Notes under the pieces: generated by a model | Told to the model about the DNA's origin: nothing | What the model saw: the letters and a program-made list of their open reading frames with translations, nothing else | The model's database searches: none | Part shown: positions 48,905-58,131 of the stretch, one piece after another | How positions within the stretch are numbered: the first letter of the stretch is position 1 | How the letters are laid out: each line of letters opens with the position of its first letter | Translations under genes and position numbers: made by a program | From: JAHEDH01 sp963745865 | Lineage (GTDB): Bacteria > Actinomycetota > Acidimicrobiia > Spongiisociales > ZC4RG35 | DNA: 64,000 nucleotides | Direction of reading: 5' to 3' | NCBI GenBank assembly: GCA_963745865.1 | Contig: CAVUYZ010000013.1 | Coordinates: 52,585 to 116,584, forward strand

Positions 48905-49872
48905 AGGTCCTGGTCACCGGAGCAACCAGCCTCCTCGGCCGTGAGGTCGCGCTCCGGCTCCGCAACCGTGGGGACGACGTGAGGACGTTCCAGCGGCGGG
49001 CCGGTTCACTCGACGTCGACGAGATGCTGGGTGATGTCGCCGATGTCGATGCGGTGAGACCGGCGGTTGCCGGGATGGACGCGGTGATGCATCTCGCAGC
49101 TCGCGTGTCGGTGACAGGCCCCTGGTCGGAATTCGAGTCGACCAACGTCGTCGGCACCGCCAATGTGGTCTCGGAAGCTCGCCGGGCGGGGGTCGAGCGA
49201 CTCGTGTACGTCTCGTCCCCGTCGGTGGCGCACGCCGGGTCATCGCTGGTCGGTGTGGGAGCAGGGCCGGCCGATCCTGATCGGGTCACCGGGCCGTATG
49301 CCAGGAGCAAGGCGATGGCCGAGCGAATCGCTCTCGCCGCGGCAGGGAATGGGATCAGCGCCGTAGCTGTGCGCCCCCATCTCGTGTGGGGGCCAGGTGA
49401 TGAGCAGCTCGTGGGTCGGATCGTCGAACGGGCGCGGGCCGGTCGTCTTGCGATTGTCGGGAGCGGAGCCGCGCTCGTCGACACCACCTACATCGACAAC
49501 GCAGCCGAAGCGCTCGTCGCCGCGGCCGACAGAGCCCCGGAGATCTCCGGGCGGTCGCTGGTCGTGTCGAACGGTCAACCTCGCCCGATCGGTGAGCTGA
49601 TCGATCGGATCGTCACCGCGGCCGGCCTGGCGGCGCCTCGTGTCAAGGTTCCGGCCGTGGTGGCTCGGTTCGGTGGCCTGCTGGTGGAGCGGTGGTGGGC
49701 GGCATCCGGTCGCATCGACGATCCTCCGATGACCTCGTTTCTCGCCGAACAGCTCTCGACTGCCCATTGGTTCGACCAGCGGGAATCGCGACGCCTGCTC
49801 GACTGGGAGCCAGAGGTCGGTCTCGACGAAGGCTTTCGTCGGCTCGGCGACTGGTTTGCCGGCGTTTCCTGA
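48901..49872 (+). CDS. oleD: NAD(P)H-dependent 2-alkyl-3-ketoalkanoate reductase OleD
   Basis: GTG at 48901 overlaps the oleBC stop. The 323-residue extended SDR has the Rossmann motif VTGATSLLGREVALRL, MHLAARVSVTGPW, VYVSSPSVAH and the catalytic YARSK (Tyr-x-x-x-Lys). Sugar epimerases share the fold, but the position as fourth function of an ole operon identifies it. It reduces the OleA product to the beta-hydroxy acid used by OleC. Confidence 0.93.
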   Translation: MKVLVTGATSLLGREVALRLRNRGDDVRTFQRRAGSLDVDEMLGDVADVDAVRPAVAGMDAVMHLAARVSVTGPWSEFESTNVVGTANVVSEARRAGVERLVYVSSPSVAHAGSSLVGVGAGPADPDRVTGPYARSKAMAERIALAAAGNGISAVAVRPHLVWGPGDEQLVGRIVERARAGRLAIVGSGAALVDTTYIDNAAEALVAAADRAPEISGRSLVVSNGQPRPIGELIDRIVTAAGLAAPRVKVPAVVARFGGLLVERWWAASGRIDDPPMTSFLAEQLSTAHWFDQRESRRLLDWEPEVGLDEGFRRLGDWFAGVS

Positions 49873-49913
49873 CGGGCCTGAGGCGGCGGATGGATTGGCC
49901 GCGAGGTGCCCCC

Positions 49914-49964
49914 TTGACTCTCCGCAGTCAATCTGACATTATGGTGACATCATGACGATGTCAC
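49914..49964 (+). promoter_or_regulatory. Promoter with two palindromes, near-leaderless start of the ABC-2 operon
   Basis: TTGACT (49914-49919) and CATTAT (49937-49942) are spaced 17 bases apart, a fair -35/-10 pair. Transcription would begin only a few bases before ATG 49952. A palindrome, TTGACT-CTCCGC-AGTCAA, covers the -35 box. A second, GTGACATC-ATGAC-GATGTCAC (49944-49964), covers the start codon. YtrA/GntR-type repressors often control such exporter operons, but none is in the window. Confidence 0.65.
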
Positions 49965-50923
49965 TCACTTCCAGTCTGCAAACGACCAACTCGTGGACCT
50001 TCGCGGCCGACCGGGTCACAAAGACATACGACGATGGCGCGACGTTCGCCAATCAGGACATCAGCCTGACCGTGGCCCCTGGCGAGGTGTACGGGCTGCT
50101 CGGGCCGAACGGCGCAGGGAAGACGACCCTCGTCAAACAGATCATCGGCCTCCTCAAGCCGACCTCCGGTCGTTTGACACTCGGTCCGGTCGACCTCGTC
50201 GCCGACCCCGACCATGCTCGACAGCTCTGCTCGTATCTTCCCCAAGCCCCCGTTCCGATCGACTCGTTCAAGCTGAGAGAAGCAGTCGTGCTCGCAGGCC
50301 GGATCCGCGGTGGAGATCGGCGGGCAGTGGAGGCCCGGTCGAAGGAGATGATCGAGTCGCTCGAACTGGGCCAATGGAGAGACACGCTCGGCGCCAAGAT
50401 GTCAGGCGGGGTTCGTCGGTTGACGGGGTTCGTGATGACGGCCGTCTGGCCTGGGCGGGTGGTGATCCTCGACGAGCCGACCAACGATGTCGATCCGCTC
50501 CGGAGGCGACTCATGTGGGAGCAGATCCGGAAGCTCGGACACGAGGGCGTTGCCGTCATCCTCGTCACGCACAACGTGCTGGAGGCTGAGAAGTCGGTCG
50601 ATCGGTTGGCCATCGTCAACGACGGACGAGTTGTTGCGGAGGGAACCCCCTCGGCATTGAAGGCGGCCGATCGCGAGAAGATGAGGCTCACCCTCATGCT
50701 GGCACCGGGGGCGGAGACACCGACCAGCCCCGGCTTCATCGATGTTGGCTCTCGCGTAGGCAACATCGCAGTTGGGGCAATCGACGAGGAGCGAGCAGCC
50801 GACGGTATCGCTTGGGCGCGAGAACTGATGGCTGACGGACTCGTTGAGGAGTACAACCTCGGTGCGACGACGCTCGAAGACGCATACATCCGCCTCACGG
50901 GCGCGCAGAGCGAGTCCGCCTGA
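49952..50923 (+). CDS. ABC-2-type exporter ATP-binding protein
   Basis: The 323-residue ATPase has Walker A GPNGAGKTT (51-59), Walker B VVILDEPTNDVDPLRRR and the switch VTHNVLEAE. The signature is unusual: MSGGVRRLTGFVM in place of LSGGQ-type (Gln and Arg positions changed). Its C-terminal 80 residues (MLAPGAETPTSPGF onward) form the accessory domain of drug/lipid-type exporters. It is first in a three-gene operon with two membrane proteins. Location directly after the ole genes raises the possibility of a hydrophobic cargo, which is speculation. Confidence 0.9.
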   Translation: MTMSLTSSLQTTNSWTFAADRVTKTYDDGATFANQDISLTVAPGEVYGLLGPNGAGKTTLVKQIIGLLKPTSGRLTLGPVDLVADPDHARQLCSYLPQAPVPIDSFKLREAVVLAGRIRGGDRRAVEARSKEMIESLELGQWRDTLGAKMSGGVRRLTGFVMTAVWPGRVVILDEPTNDVDPLRRRLMWEQIRKLGHEGVAVILVTHNVLEAEKSVDRLAIVNDGRVVAEGTPSALKAADREKMRLTLMLAPGAETPTSPGFIDVGSRVGNIAVGAIDEERAADGIAWARELMADGLVEEYNLGATTLEDAYIRLTGAQSESA

Positions 50924-51703
50924 TGGTCCCTGAGTCTTCCGTTCTCGCCAAGCGTTCGGGTCCCGGCCATTGGGTTCGCTCGTTCGTGACGATGCTCAGG
51001 TGGGAGATCGTCCGGATGCGGCTCGTGCTACCGATCGCGGCACTCACTCAGATCTTCTTCGGCGCCGGGCTGATCCTGGGCCTCGGTCTGTTCTTCGAGA
51101 ACATCTCTGCAGTGTCGATTCTGTATCTCGCCACGGGCGCGGTTGTCATCACGCTCGTCTCGGTGGGTCTGGTGGTCGGTCCACAGATCGTCTCGCAGCT
51201 CCGGCTCAGCGGTTCCTGGGACTTCATTGCCGCGCTGCCCGTGCCTCGGTCGGCAGCTACTGCAGCCTGGGTGGGCGTCACGACGATCATTGCGATACCC
51301 AGCATGTTGGCTGCGCTGCTCACTGCGTGGATCCGCTACGACGCGCAGATCGACCCGAGCCCCGTGATCATCCCGGCGGTCGTGCTCGTCCTGCTCTCGG
51401 GGGCACTTGGTCGGATTTGCCTACGGGCATGCGATCCCCCAACCCCGCCTGGTGGCCATGGTGTCGCAAATCCTGATCTTCGTGGTCTTCGGCTTCTCGC
51501 CGATCAGCTTTCCCGTCGAAAACCTTCCGGGGTGGCTCGCCGACGTGCATCAGTACCTCCCGTTCATGCACATGGGCAATGTCGTTCGCGCCGGGTTGAC
51601 CAACGGTCTGGCGACAGATGTCGGACGGTCGTTTGCGATCTTGGCGGCGTGGACGCTGGGCGCCGCAGTCGTGGCGTCCGTAGCGATCGGGAGGAGGGGC
51701 TGA
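50923..51703 (+). CDS. ABC-2-type membrane permease, first copy (one frameshift)
   Basis: ATG at 50923 overlaps the end of the ATPase gene. Six membrane helices are predicted: LVLPIAALTQIFFGAGLILG, VVITLVSVGLVVG, then after one extra base near 51405 GFAYGHAIPQPRLVAMVSQI and PISFPVENLPGWLADVHQYL. The last block is the ABC-2 family signature. It pairs with the next gene as a heterodimer. Confidence 0.85.
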
Positions 51704-52489
51704 TGACGCTACGTTGGTTCGACAGTCGGAGTCGAGCGTCGACGGGGCGCGCTCAACGTGTGGCGGAGTTATCGGATGATGCTTCGATTCGAAATGCTCA
51801 ACCTCAGGACGTTCCTCCCAATAGCGTTGTTGATCCAGACGCTGATGGGTGCAGGGATGGCCGTCATGTACGGCTTCTATCTCGGTGATCTGTCTGCACC
51901 GGCTCGTGCCTTTCTCGTGAGCGGAATCCCGGTGCTCGCTCTGTTCCCGATCGGCTTCGTCGGAGTTCCGGCCGTGATTGCGGACTCGAAATTCGAGGAG
52001 ACCTACGACTATCTGTGGTCATTGCCCGTTCCGAGACTGGCGTCTGCGGCGGCATCATTCACCATCTTCACGTCGATCGGTATTCCGGGCGCGGTTCTGG
52101 CGGTGTGGGCATCGATGAATGTCTATGACGTCGGTTTGACCCCGACGTGGTGGGTCATCCCGGCGGCACTCCTCAGCTCGGCCGTCGGGGTGACGATCGG
52201 CTACGCCTTCGGGCATGGCATCTCGGAGCCGAGAACCATCAACCTGGTCACCAACACGGTCATCTTCCTGGTCCTGATGTTCACACCGATCGTGGTTCCG
52301 ATCGATATGTTTCCGTCCTGGTTCGCGGCCGTGCACAGGGTCCTTCCGTTCTGGCACATGGCGAACATCCTTCGTGACTCACTGTTGCAGGGGGTCGTCG
52401 AGAACGTCGCCGCCTCCTATGCGGTGGTCTCGGTCTGGATCGTCGCTTCGGTGGCCGTCACGGCCAGGATCATCACACGACGGGGATGA
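51703..52489 (+). CDS. ABC-2-type membrane permease, second copy (one frameshift)
   Basis: The best start is ATG 51703, overlapping the previous stop (TGATG) behind GGAGGAGGGG. It needs one base removed near 51745 to join WRSYRMMLRFEMLNLRTFLP. It is a paralogue of the preceding permease: IGYAFGHGISEPRTINLVTN and TPIVVPIDMFPSWFAAVHRV align with its counterpart blocks. Alternatively translation starts at GTG 51758 without a frameshift, giving a shorter N terminus. The 227 bases after it (to 52716) show no gene. Confidence 0.83.
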
Positions 52490-52716
52490 CCGTCACGCCG
52501 ATCAAGAAGACTGCCGAATCGCTCCGCACCACTCATCTGGCAGGTGTACGGTCGTCTACAGGCGCTCTGCTGCGACTCGTCGCTGCTTGTGGGCATCGGG
52601 GCTCGTAGCCGGTTGAGACGTGCACATGCACGAGATCGGCGGGTTTGTCCGCCGACTGTCGTGGCTGTGTACGGCCGCATCGAGTGCCGTGGGCTGTAAT
52701 CAAGGAGGCAGGCAGA

Positions 52717-53147
52717 ATGAACGAACCCAGACGTTCACCGTTCACGATCATCGCACTGGCATGCGCGATGGCGCTGGCGCTGGTGGCGTGTGGCGGTGAC
52801 GACGCAAGCACGTCGATCAAGGCCACCGTCACAGGATTTCGAGTTCAACCCGACGTCGTGGACAGTCGCCGCCGGTGAGGAGATCACCCTCGAGGTGACG
52901 AATGACGCCGCCCTCACTCACGAGTTCGTGATCCTCCAGAAGGGCGTCACGGTGGATGATGAGATCGGAGCTGCCGGAGACGGAAGAGGAGTTGCTCTCG
53001 GACTTCATCTATTGGGAGGTGGAGGTCGAGGCCGGCGAGACGGTCACCGAGACCTTCACCGCTCCCGAGGCGGGAACATACGAGGTCATCTGCGCGATCG
53101 AGGGCCACCTCGATGCAGGGATGCGCGCGGAACTCACCTCCGAGTAG
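52717..53147 (+). CDS. Cupredoxin-domain lipoprotein (two frameshifts)
   Basis: ATG at 52717 follows AAGGAGGCAG. The lipobox is ALVAC (Cys25). After shifts near 52845 and 52965 (one extra base each) the mature protein reads as a plastocyanin-like fold: FEFNPTSWTVAAGEEITLEV, NDAALTHEFVI (His ligand) and YEVICAIEGHLDAGM (Cys, His, Met ligands). This is a complete type 1 copper site. It probably carries electrons or copper outside the membrane. No oxidase or copper gene is adjacent. Confidence 0.85.
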
Positions 53148-53165
53148 TCGGCTTCAACCCATGTG

Positions 53166-53206
53166 ATCCGGACACCTCTGACGAGTCTTCGTAGGGGTGT
53201 CCGGAT
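53166..53206 (+). terminator. Hairpin downstream of the cupredoxin gene
   Basis: The 11-base stem ATCCGGACACC/GGTGTCCGGAT with a 19-base loop begins 18 bases after the cupredoxin stop. No T tract follows, so the terminator call rests on the stem and position. Confidence 0.5.
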
Positions 53207-53285
53207 TCGGGGTGTCGGCTCCGGCCACGATTTCGACCTGTCGTCTCGTGGTCATCTGCTCGGCGACGATCCGTAGCATGGCGCC

Positions 53286-53940
53286 GTGACCCGCCTACTC
53301 GCCATCGCCGACGAGCGATCCCGATCACTCAGCGTGCAGCGACTCAAGAGCATGAAGGCCGACCTCGTCGTCTCGTGTGGAGATCTCCCGTTCGACTATC
53401 TGGACTTCGTCGCGTCGGCGGCCAATGCGCCGCTGCTGTATGTGCCCGGCAACCACGACCCCTCGTGTCGTTGGGACTCGACGCCGGTCACGCCGTCGAT
53501 GATGTACGAGCGTCGGTGGGGCGACCCTCCGGGACCGAAGGGCGTCAACCTCGACGGTCAGATCGTCAGTTCGCACGGACTCACGTTTGCCGGGCTCGGA
53601 GGTTCGATCAGATACCGGCCCGGCCCCAACCAGTACACCGAGGGCGAGATGCGACGCAAGGTCCTCATGCTGAGCGGCCAAGGCACGCTGGCGGGCAGCA
53701 ACCGGACGGGGACGCGTCGACGTGCTCGTCACCCACTCTCCCCCACGCGGGCTCGGTGACCTCGAAGACCTCCCGCACCGAGGGTTCGAGTCCTTCAACG
53801 GTCTGGTCGGTCGACTCGAGCCGAAGGTCATGATTCATGGTCATGTTCATCCGCACGGCTTCGAGAAACCTGACAGAATTGTTGGCGACGCGAGGCTGAT
53901 CAATGTTGTTCCGTTCAAGATGATCGAGGTGGAGACGTGA
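53286..53940 (+). CDS. Metallophosphoesterase (one frameshift)
   Basis: GTG at 53286. The calcineurin-like motif set is complete when one extra base near 53715 is removed: LLAIADERS in place of the usual D-x-H block, VVSCGDLPFDY, YVPGNHDPS, VTHSPPRGLGD and MIHGHVHPHG. The first motif is unusual because ADERS lacks the His of DxH. It hydrolyses a phosphoester with two metals; the substrate is unknown. The next gene overlaps its stop, suggesting a linked role. Confidence 0.85.
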
Positions 53941-54821
53941 CCTGGGACCGCATGCCGGACATGACCACATATCCGAAGGCACGCAGGAAGGAACTGCTCC
54001 GCCGGATCGGCGGCATCCTGACCGGCAACCCCACGACCAGCCTGTTGAGTCTCGACGACGTACAGGAGACGATTCACGGGTACCAGCAGTCGTATCTCGG
54101 GCTGCGATCGATCCCTGTCGCGTCCATCATCGGGTCCGTCGCCCGGAGCGACGACTTCGACGACGCCTTCCTCCCGCGATCCGGCAAGCTCGCAAAACGA
54201 TGGCAGAACGTCGAGAACGTATTTCCCGACGGCGCGTTCCCCCCGATCAGCGTTTACAAGGTCGGCGAGGCGTATTTCGTGTCGGATGGCCACCACCGGG
54301 TGGCGATCGCCAAGCAACGCAAGATCGACTTCATCGACGCCGAGATCACCGAGGTTCAGACCCCCTACGAGGTGACGCCAGAGACCGACGTGAAGCGACT
54401 CGTCCACCTCGGCCAACAACGGCTCTTCATGGAGGAGAGCGGGTTGGCCGAGATTCTCCCGAGAGTCCAGTTCACATTCACCCGGCCTGAGGGCTACCGC
54501 CAACTTCTCGACAACCTGAAGGTCCACGGTTGGGACCTTGTCGTGAGCCGCGGGGAGTATGTCCCTCGCGAGGAGATCGCGGTCCATTGGTATACCAAGG
54601 TCTACAAGCCGACCGTGCAGAAGATCATCGACTCCGGACTGGTCGAGATGTGTGGAGGTCTCACCGCAGACGACCTCTACGTGTGGGTGAACGAACGTTG
54701 GCGGACGCTCTTTCCCGAACGCGGCCCGCTGAGTTTCGAGGACATCATCACCGAGGCCTCCGACGAAGAGGGCGACAAACTCTCCAACCGGGCCCGACGC
54801 GGCTGTCGGGAGGGTGGATGA
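53937..54821 (+). CDS. ParB/sulfiredoxin-fold domain protein, unknown role
   Basis: GTG at 53937 overlaps the phosphoesterase stop. The 294-residue protein has a ParB-N-like core: RSIPVASIIGSVARSDDF, PPISVYKVGEAYFVSDGHHR and VAIAKQRKIDFIDAEI. The G-H-H-R motif is typical of ParB-related nucleases, ATPases and kinases. The C-terminal 150 residues (FTFTRPEGYRQLLDNLKVHG onward) are not assigned. There is no ParB helix-turn-helix and no parA nearby, so chromosome partitioning is unlikely. A nucleotide-dependent enzyme partner of the phosphoesterase is possible. Confidence 0.75.
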   Translation: MTWDRMPDMTTYPKARRKELLRRIGGILTGNPTTSLLSLDDVQETIHGYQQSYLGLRSIPVASIIGSVARSDDFDDAFLPRSGKLAKRWQNVENVFPDGAFPPISVYKVGEAYFVSDGHHRVAIAKQRKIDFIDAEITEVQTPYEVTPETDVKRLVHLGQQRLFMEESGLAEILPRVQFTFTRPEGYRQLLDNLKVHGWDLVVSRGEYVPREEIAVHWYTKVYKPTVQKIIDSGLVEMCGGLTADDLYVWVNERWRTLFPERGPLSFEDIITEASDEEGDKLSNRARRGCREGG

Positions 54822-54892
54822 CGCTATCGACGATGTGGTCGACAAGGTCCTCCGGAAGGGCCCCGAGTAGCGGGGAATCTCCGAGCGCTCGC

Positions 54893-57800
54893 TCAGGCGC
54901 CGCCAAGGATGGTAGCGGGCCGCAGTGAGCTCGGGCATGTCCAGGCCCTCGGTGAACGTCTCGTACATGGCGCTGAGATCGCTCAGTTGCTCGGGGGCCG
55001 GCTCTGGCGGGCCACATTCGATCAGCCGGCACATGGCGGTGATTTCGGTGAGCCGGGCCCCGATGGTGTTGGCGCCGCGAATCGCTGACCGATATGCGGC
55101 TTCGATCTCGATCGAGGTCGCTGTCAGGCAGCATCGCCAGGATGTCTCCCTTGAAGATGCGGAAGTCGGGGTAGACCGACTCGCTCCCGGTCAGAGCGAT
55201 CGCGTCGTCGACCATTCCGAGGGCGACTTCGGGTTGCCCGGACAAGACGAAGCCGGTTGCGCGGACGACGAGCAGCAGAGGCCAGAACACCGGCGGCGTG
55301 GTCAGATCCTGATACGACGCTGCTCCCGCCTCTGATCGCTCGAGCCCTTCGGTCGGACGCCCAAGCCCACAGTCGGCGACTCCGTGGACGATGGTGGCGA
55401 GTGCCTGCCACACGGGATAGTCGTGCTTGGCCGCAACCCCGGAGAGCTCGATGGCGTAGTCACGTGCCCGGTCGAAATCGGACCGGGTCAGCGCCAGGAA
55501 CCCGGCGTGGTGCAAGGCGTAGGCGATGCTGAATGGATGATCCAGTTGTCGGGCCAGCTCGAGTCCGTCGCGCGCCCGAGCATCTGCCTGGCCTGTCAGT
55601 CCCGCCGGCACGGACAGGAGAGCCGACGCAAACCGCGCAACGACGCCGGGACTCGTCCCCAGCCGAAGCCGACCGGTGCTGTGGACCTCTGGATCGAACA
55701 GGTCGATCGCTCGGTCGAGATGGTCGAGGCCGCTTGGGATGTTTTCGATGTACGGCAGCGTCACACCGAGAACGACGTGCCCTTCGACAATCATCGCCTC
55801 ATCGCCCTCAGCGATGGCCAGGTCCAGGAGTTGTCGGCCCATCTCAGCCGACTGTGCCATGTCTGCGACGTTCATGTAGTACGACGCCAGGGCCCGCAGG
55901 ACCGGTCCGCGTCCGGCTGACTCCTGCGTTGACCCCGACAGCGCGAGTGCCCGTTTGAACTCGGATTCGATCTCGCTGGTGAAGCCCTTCGTCGCCATGA
56001 CGGCCCGGGCGCGGCTGGTTCGCAACACCATCTCCTCGGCGTCGCGTTCAGGCGAGTGCTCGGTCGTCGACAGGACTCGCAGGAGATCAGTCGTGAGCTG
56101 GACGGCGGCGTGGTACCAGCCCCTGGCCTCCGTGAGGCCCCAGAGCGCGTCCAGCATCACATTCAGCTGTTCGAGGTTGGAGGCCGCCTCCCAATGACTC
56201 CACGCGATTCGTAGATTGCCAATCTCCGACGACAACTCAGCGAGAACAGTCTCCCGTCTTGGCCCGGCAAGTGCGGCACTCCTGCTGGCGGAGACGTTGG
56301 TGAAGAACTCGGCATGTGCCCGTCGGACCGCATGTGCGGTCTCGGGGTCGGCCTCCAGCCGTTCGGCGGCATACCCCCCGATGGTCTGGAGCATCGAGAA
56401 ACGTCGTGAGCCGTCGGCGTCGACGCTACGCACCAGACTCTTCGCCACGAGGGAGGCTAGGGCATCGAGCGCATCGACCTCCGGGCTGACTGCTTCGGCC
56501 ACGGCTTCGATGGCATCGAGCCGAGCTCCGGCGAACACTGACATGATCTCGAAGAGCCTGCATTCGTCAGGTTCGAGCAGTTCGTAGCTCCACTCGATCG
56601 TGCTGCGCAGCGTGCGTTGGCGATCGGGGAGGTCTCGGGCTCCCTTACCAAGGACATCGAATCGTTCCCGGAGTCGATCTCGAAGCTCTTCGGTGGAGAA
56701 CACGGCCAGCCGTGCGGCGGCCACTTCGATCGCCAGCGGCAGACCGTCGAGCCGCTCGGTGATCTCGGCGATGACATGTGCGTTGTCATCGGTCAGGCTG
56801 AATCCGGATCTCGCCGCGGTCGCGCGTTCGACGAAGAGCTGAACTGCCGGCGCCTCGGCGATTTCGGACGTCGAGGCATGCGGAGTGGCCAGACCGAGAG
56901 TTGGGACGGCGAAGACGTGCTCGCCCCGCACGTTGAGCGCCTCGCGGCTGGTGACGATGATCTCGAGGGTTGGACAGTGCTGGAGGAGCTCGGCGACGCC
57001 GGCGCCGGCATCGGTCACCTGCTCGAAGTTGTCCAGGACGAGGAGCATACGACTCGATCGCAACTTGGATTTCAGAGTCTGAAGGGCTGATCCTTCCTTC
57101 GAACTGGAGAGTCCGAGGTCCCGGAGCATGGCCTCGAACGCTGCGTCGGGAGTTCGCTCTGAGGCCAGATCGACGAAATACACGCCGTCGGGATAGGCAT
57201 CGACCACATCGGCCGAAGCTTGGAGGGCAAGCCGCGTCTTCCCGGTGCCTCCGGGTCCGGTGAGCGTGACGAGTCTGGACCCGGGGTGCGCGAGCAGCTG
57301 GTGGACCGCGGCCAACTCGGTTTCGCGCCCGAAGAACTCCGAGACCTGGAGCGGCAGGTTGTTCGGCGTCGAATCGAGCGTGGCAAGAGGAGGGAATTCC
57401 AACTCGAGATCGGCGTGAGTGAGCTGGAACAGCTGCTCGGGCTCTGTGAGGTCCTTCAGACGGTGACTGCCGAGATCCACGAGTCCCGAACCCTGGGGCA
57501 GGGTTGGGGTCGCCAGCTTCGCGGCGACCTCGGACAGGAGAACCTGGCCACCGTGCCCGGCCGCCATGATTCGGGCGGCGCGGTTGACCGCCGGCCCGTA
57601 GTAGTCGCCGTCACGAGGCTCGGCGTCTCCCACGTTCACGCCCATGCGGACCCGGAGCGTCTCGGGGAGTCCCCAGTCGGTGGACGTGAGCGAGCGCTGC
57701 GCTTCCAGGCATGCCGTCACGCAGTCGGGTATCGCCGTGAATGTCGCCATCAGTCCGTCGCCTGTCGCCTTGACGACTTCCCCGTGGTTTGTTGTCACGG

Positions 57801-57909
57801 CGGTGCGGAGGATCTCGTCGTGTGTCGCCAGCGCAGGCCCCATTGCCTCGGGATGTTCCTCCCACAGCCGGGTACTCGCCTGGAGATCGGTGAAGAGAAA
57901 GACGAACAC
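54893..57909 (-). CDS. Cyclase-STAND ATPase-TPR signalling protein (two frameshifts)
   Basis: GTG at 57909 opens a protein of about 1005 residues. Residues 1-165 form a class III cyclase: FLFTDLQAST (Asp8), VKATGDGLMATF (Asp51) and YYGPAVNRAARI. Residues 190-520 form an NB-ARC/AfsR-like STAND ATPase: FFGRETELAAVHQLL, Walker A TGPGGTGKT (217-225), LLVLDNFEQV, VTSREAL and GLPLAIEVAAARL. From about 560 to the end come helical TPR-like repeats. Shifts near 55110 and 54915 (one extra base each) are needed to reach the natural end TILGGA. Such proteins couple ligand or partner sensing to nucleotide signalling; the ligand is unknown. Confidence 0.85.
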
Positions 57910-58131
57910 CTGTCAATCGTAGGAGTCGCTTCGTGCGATGGCTCCGGTTCCCAAAGGTTTGCTGCACCTCTGGGGGATGGTTGCAGCTCGTCCCGGATCA
58001 GGGTGGGCGGTGGGCGAGGGCCTGGGATTCAGAAGAAGCGGCAATCGGTGAGCGGGAGTCTCAGGGCGGTCCTCAAGCTCGCACTCCGGGCAGCGACGGC
58101 AGCGCAGCTGTCAGACGTCGAGATTCGGTTG

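Noticed and set aside
52490..52716. Possible small gene between the ABC-2 operon and the cupredoxin gene
   Set aside because: Short frames here have no ribosome site and no recognisable protein features.
53937..54821. Chromosome-partition ParB
   Set aside because: No central helix-turn-helix, no parA neighbour and no parS-like palindrome nearby.
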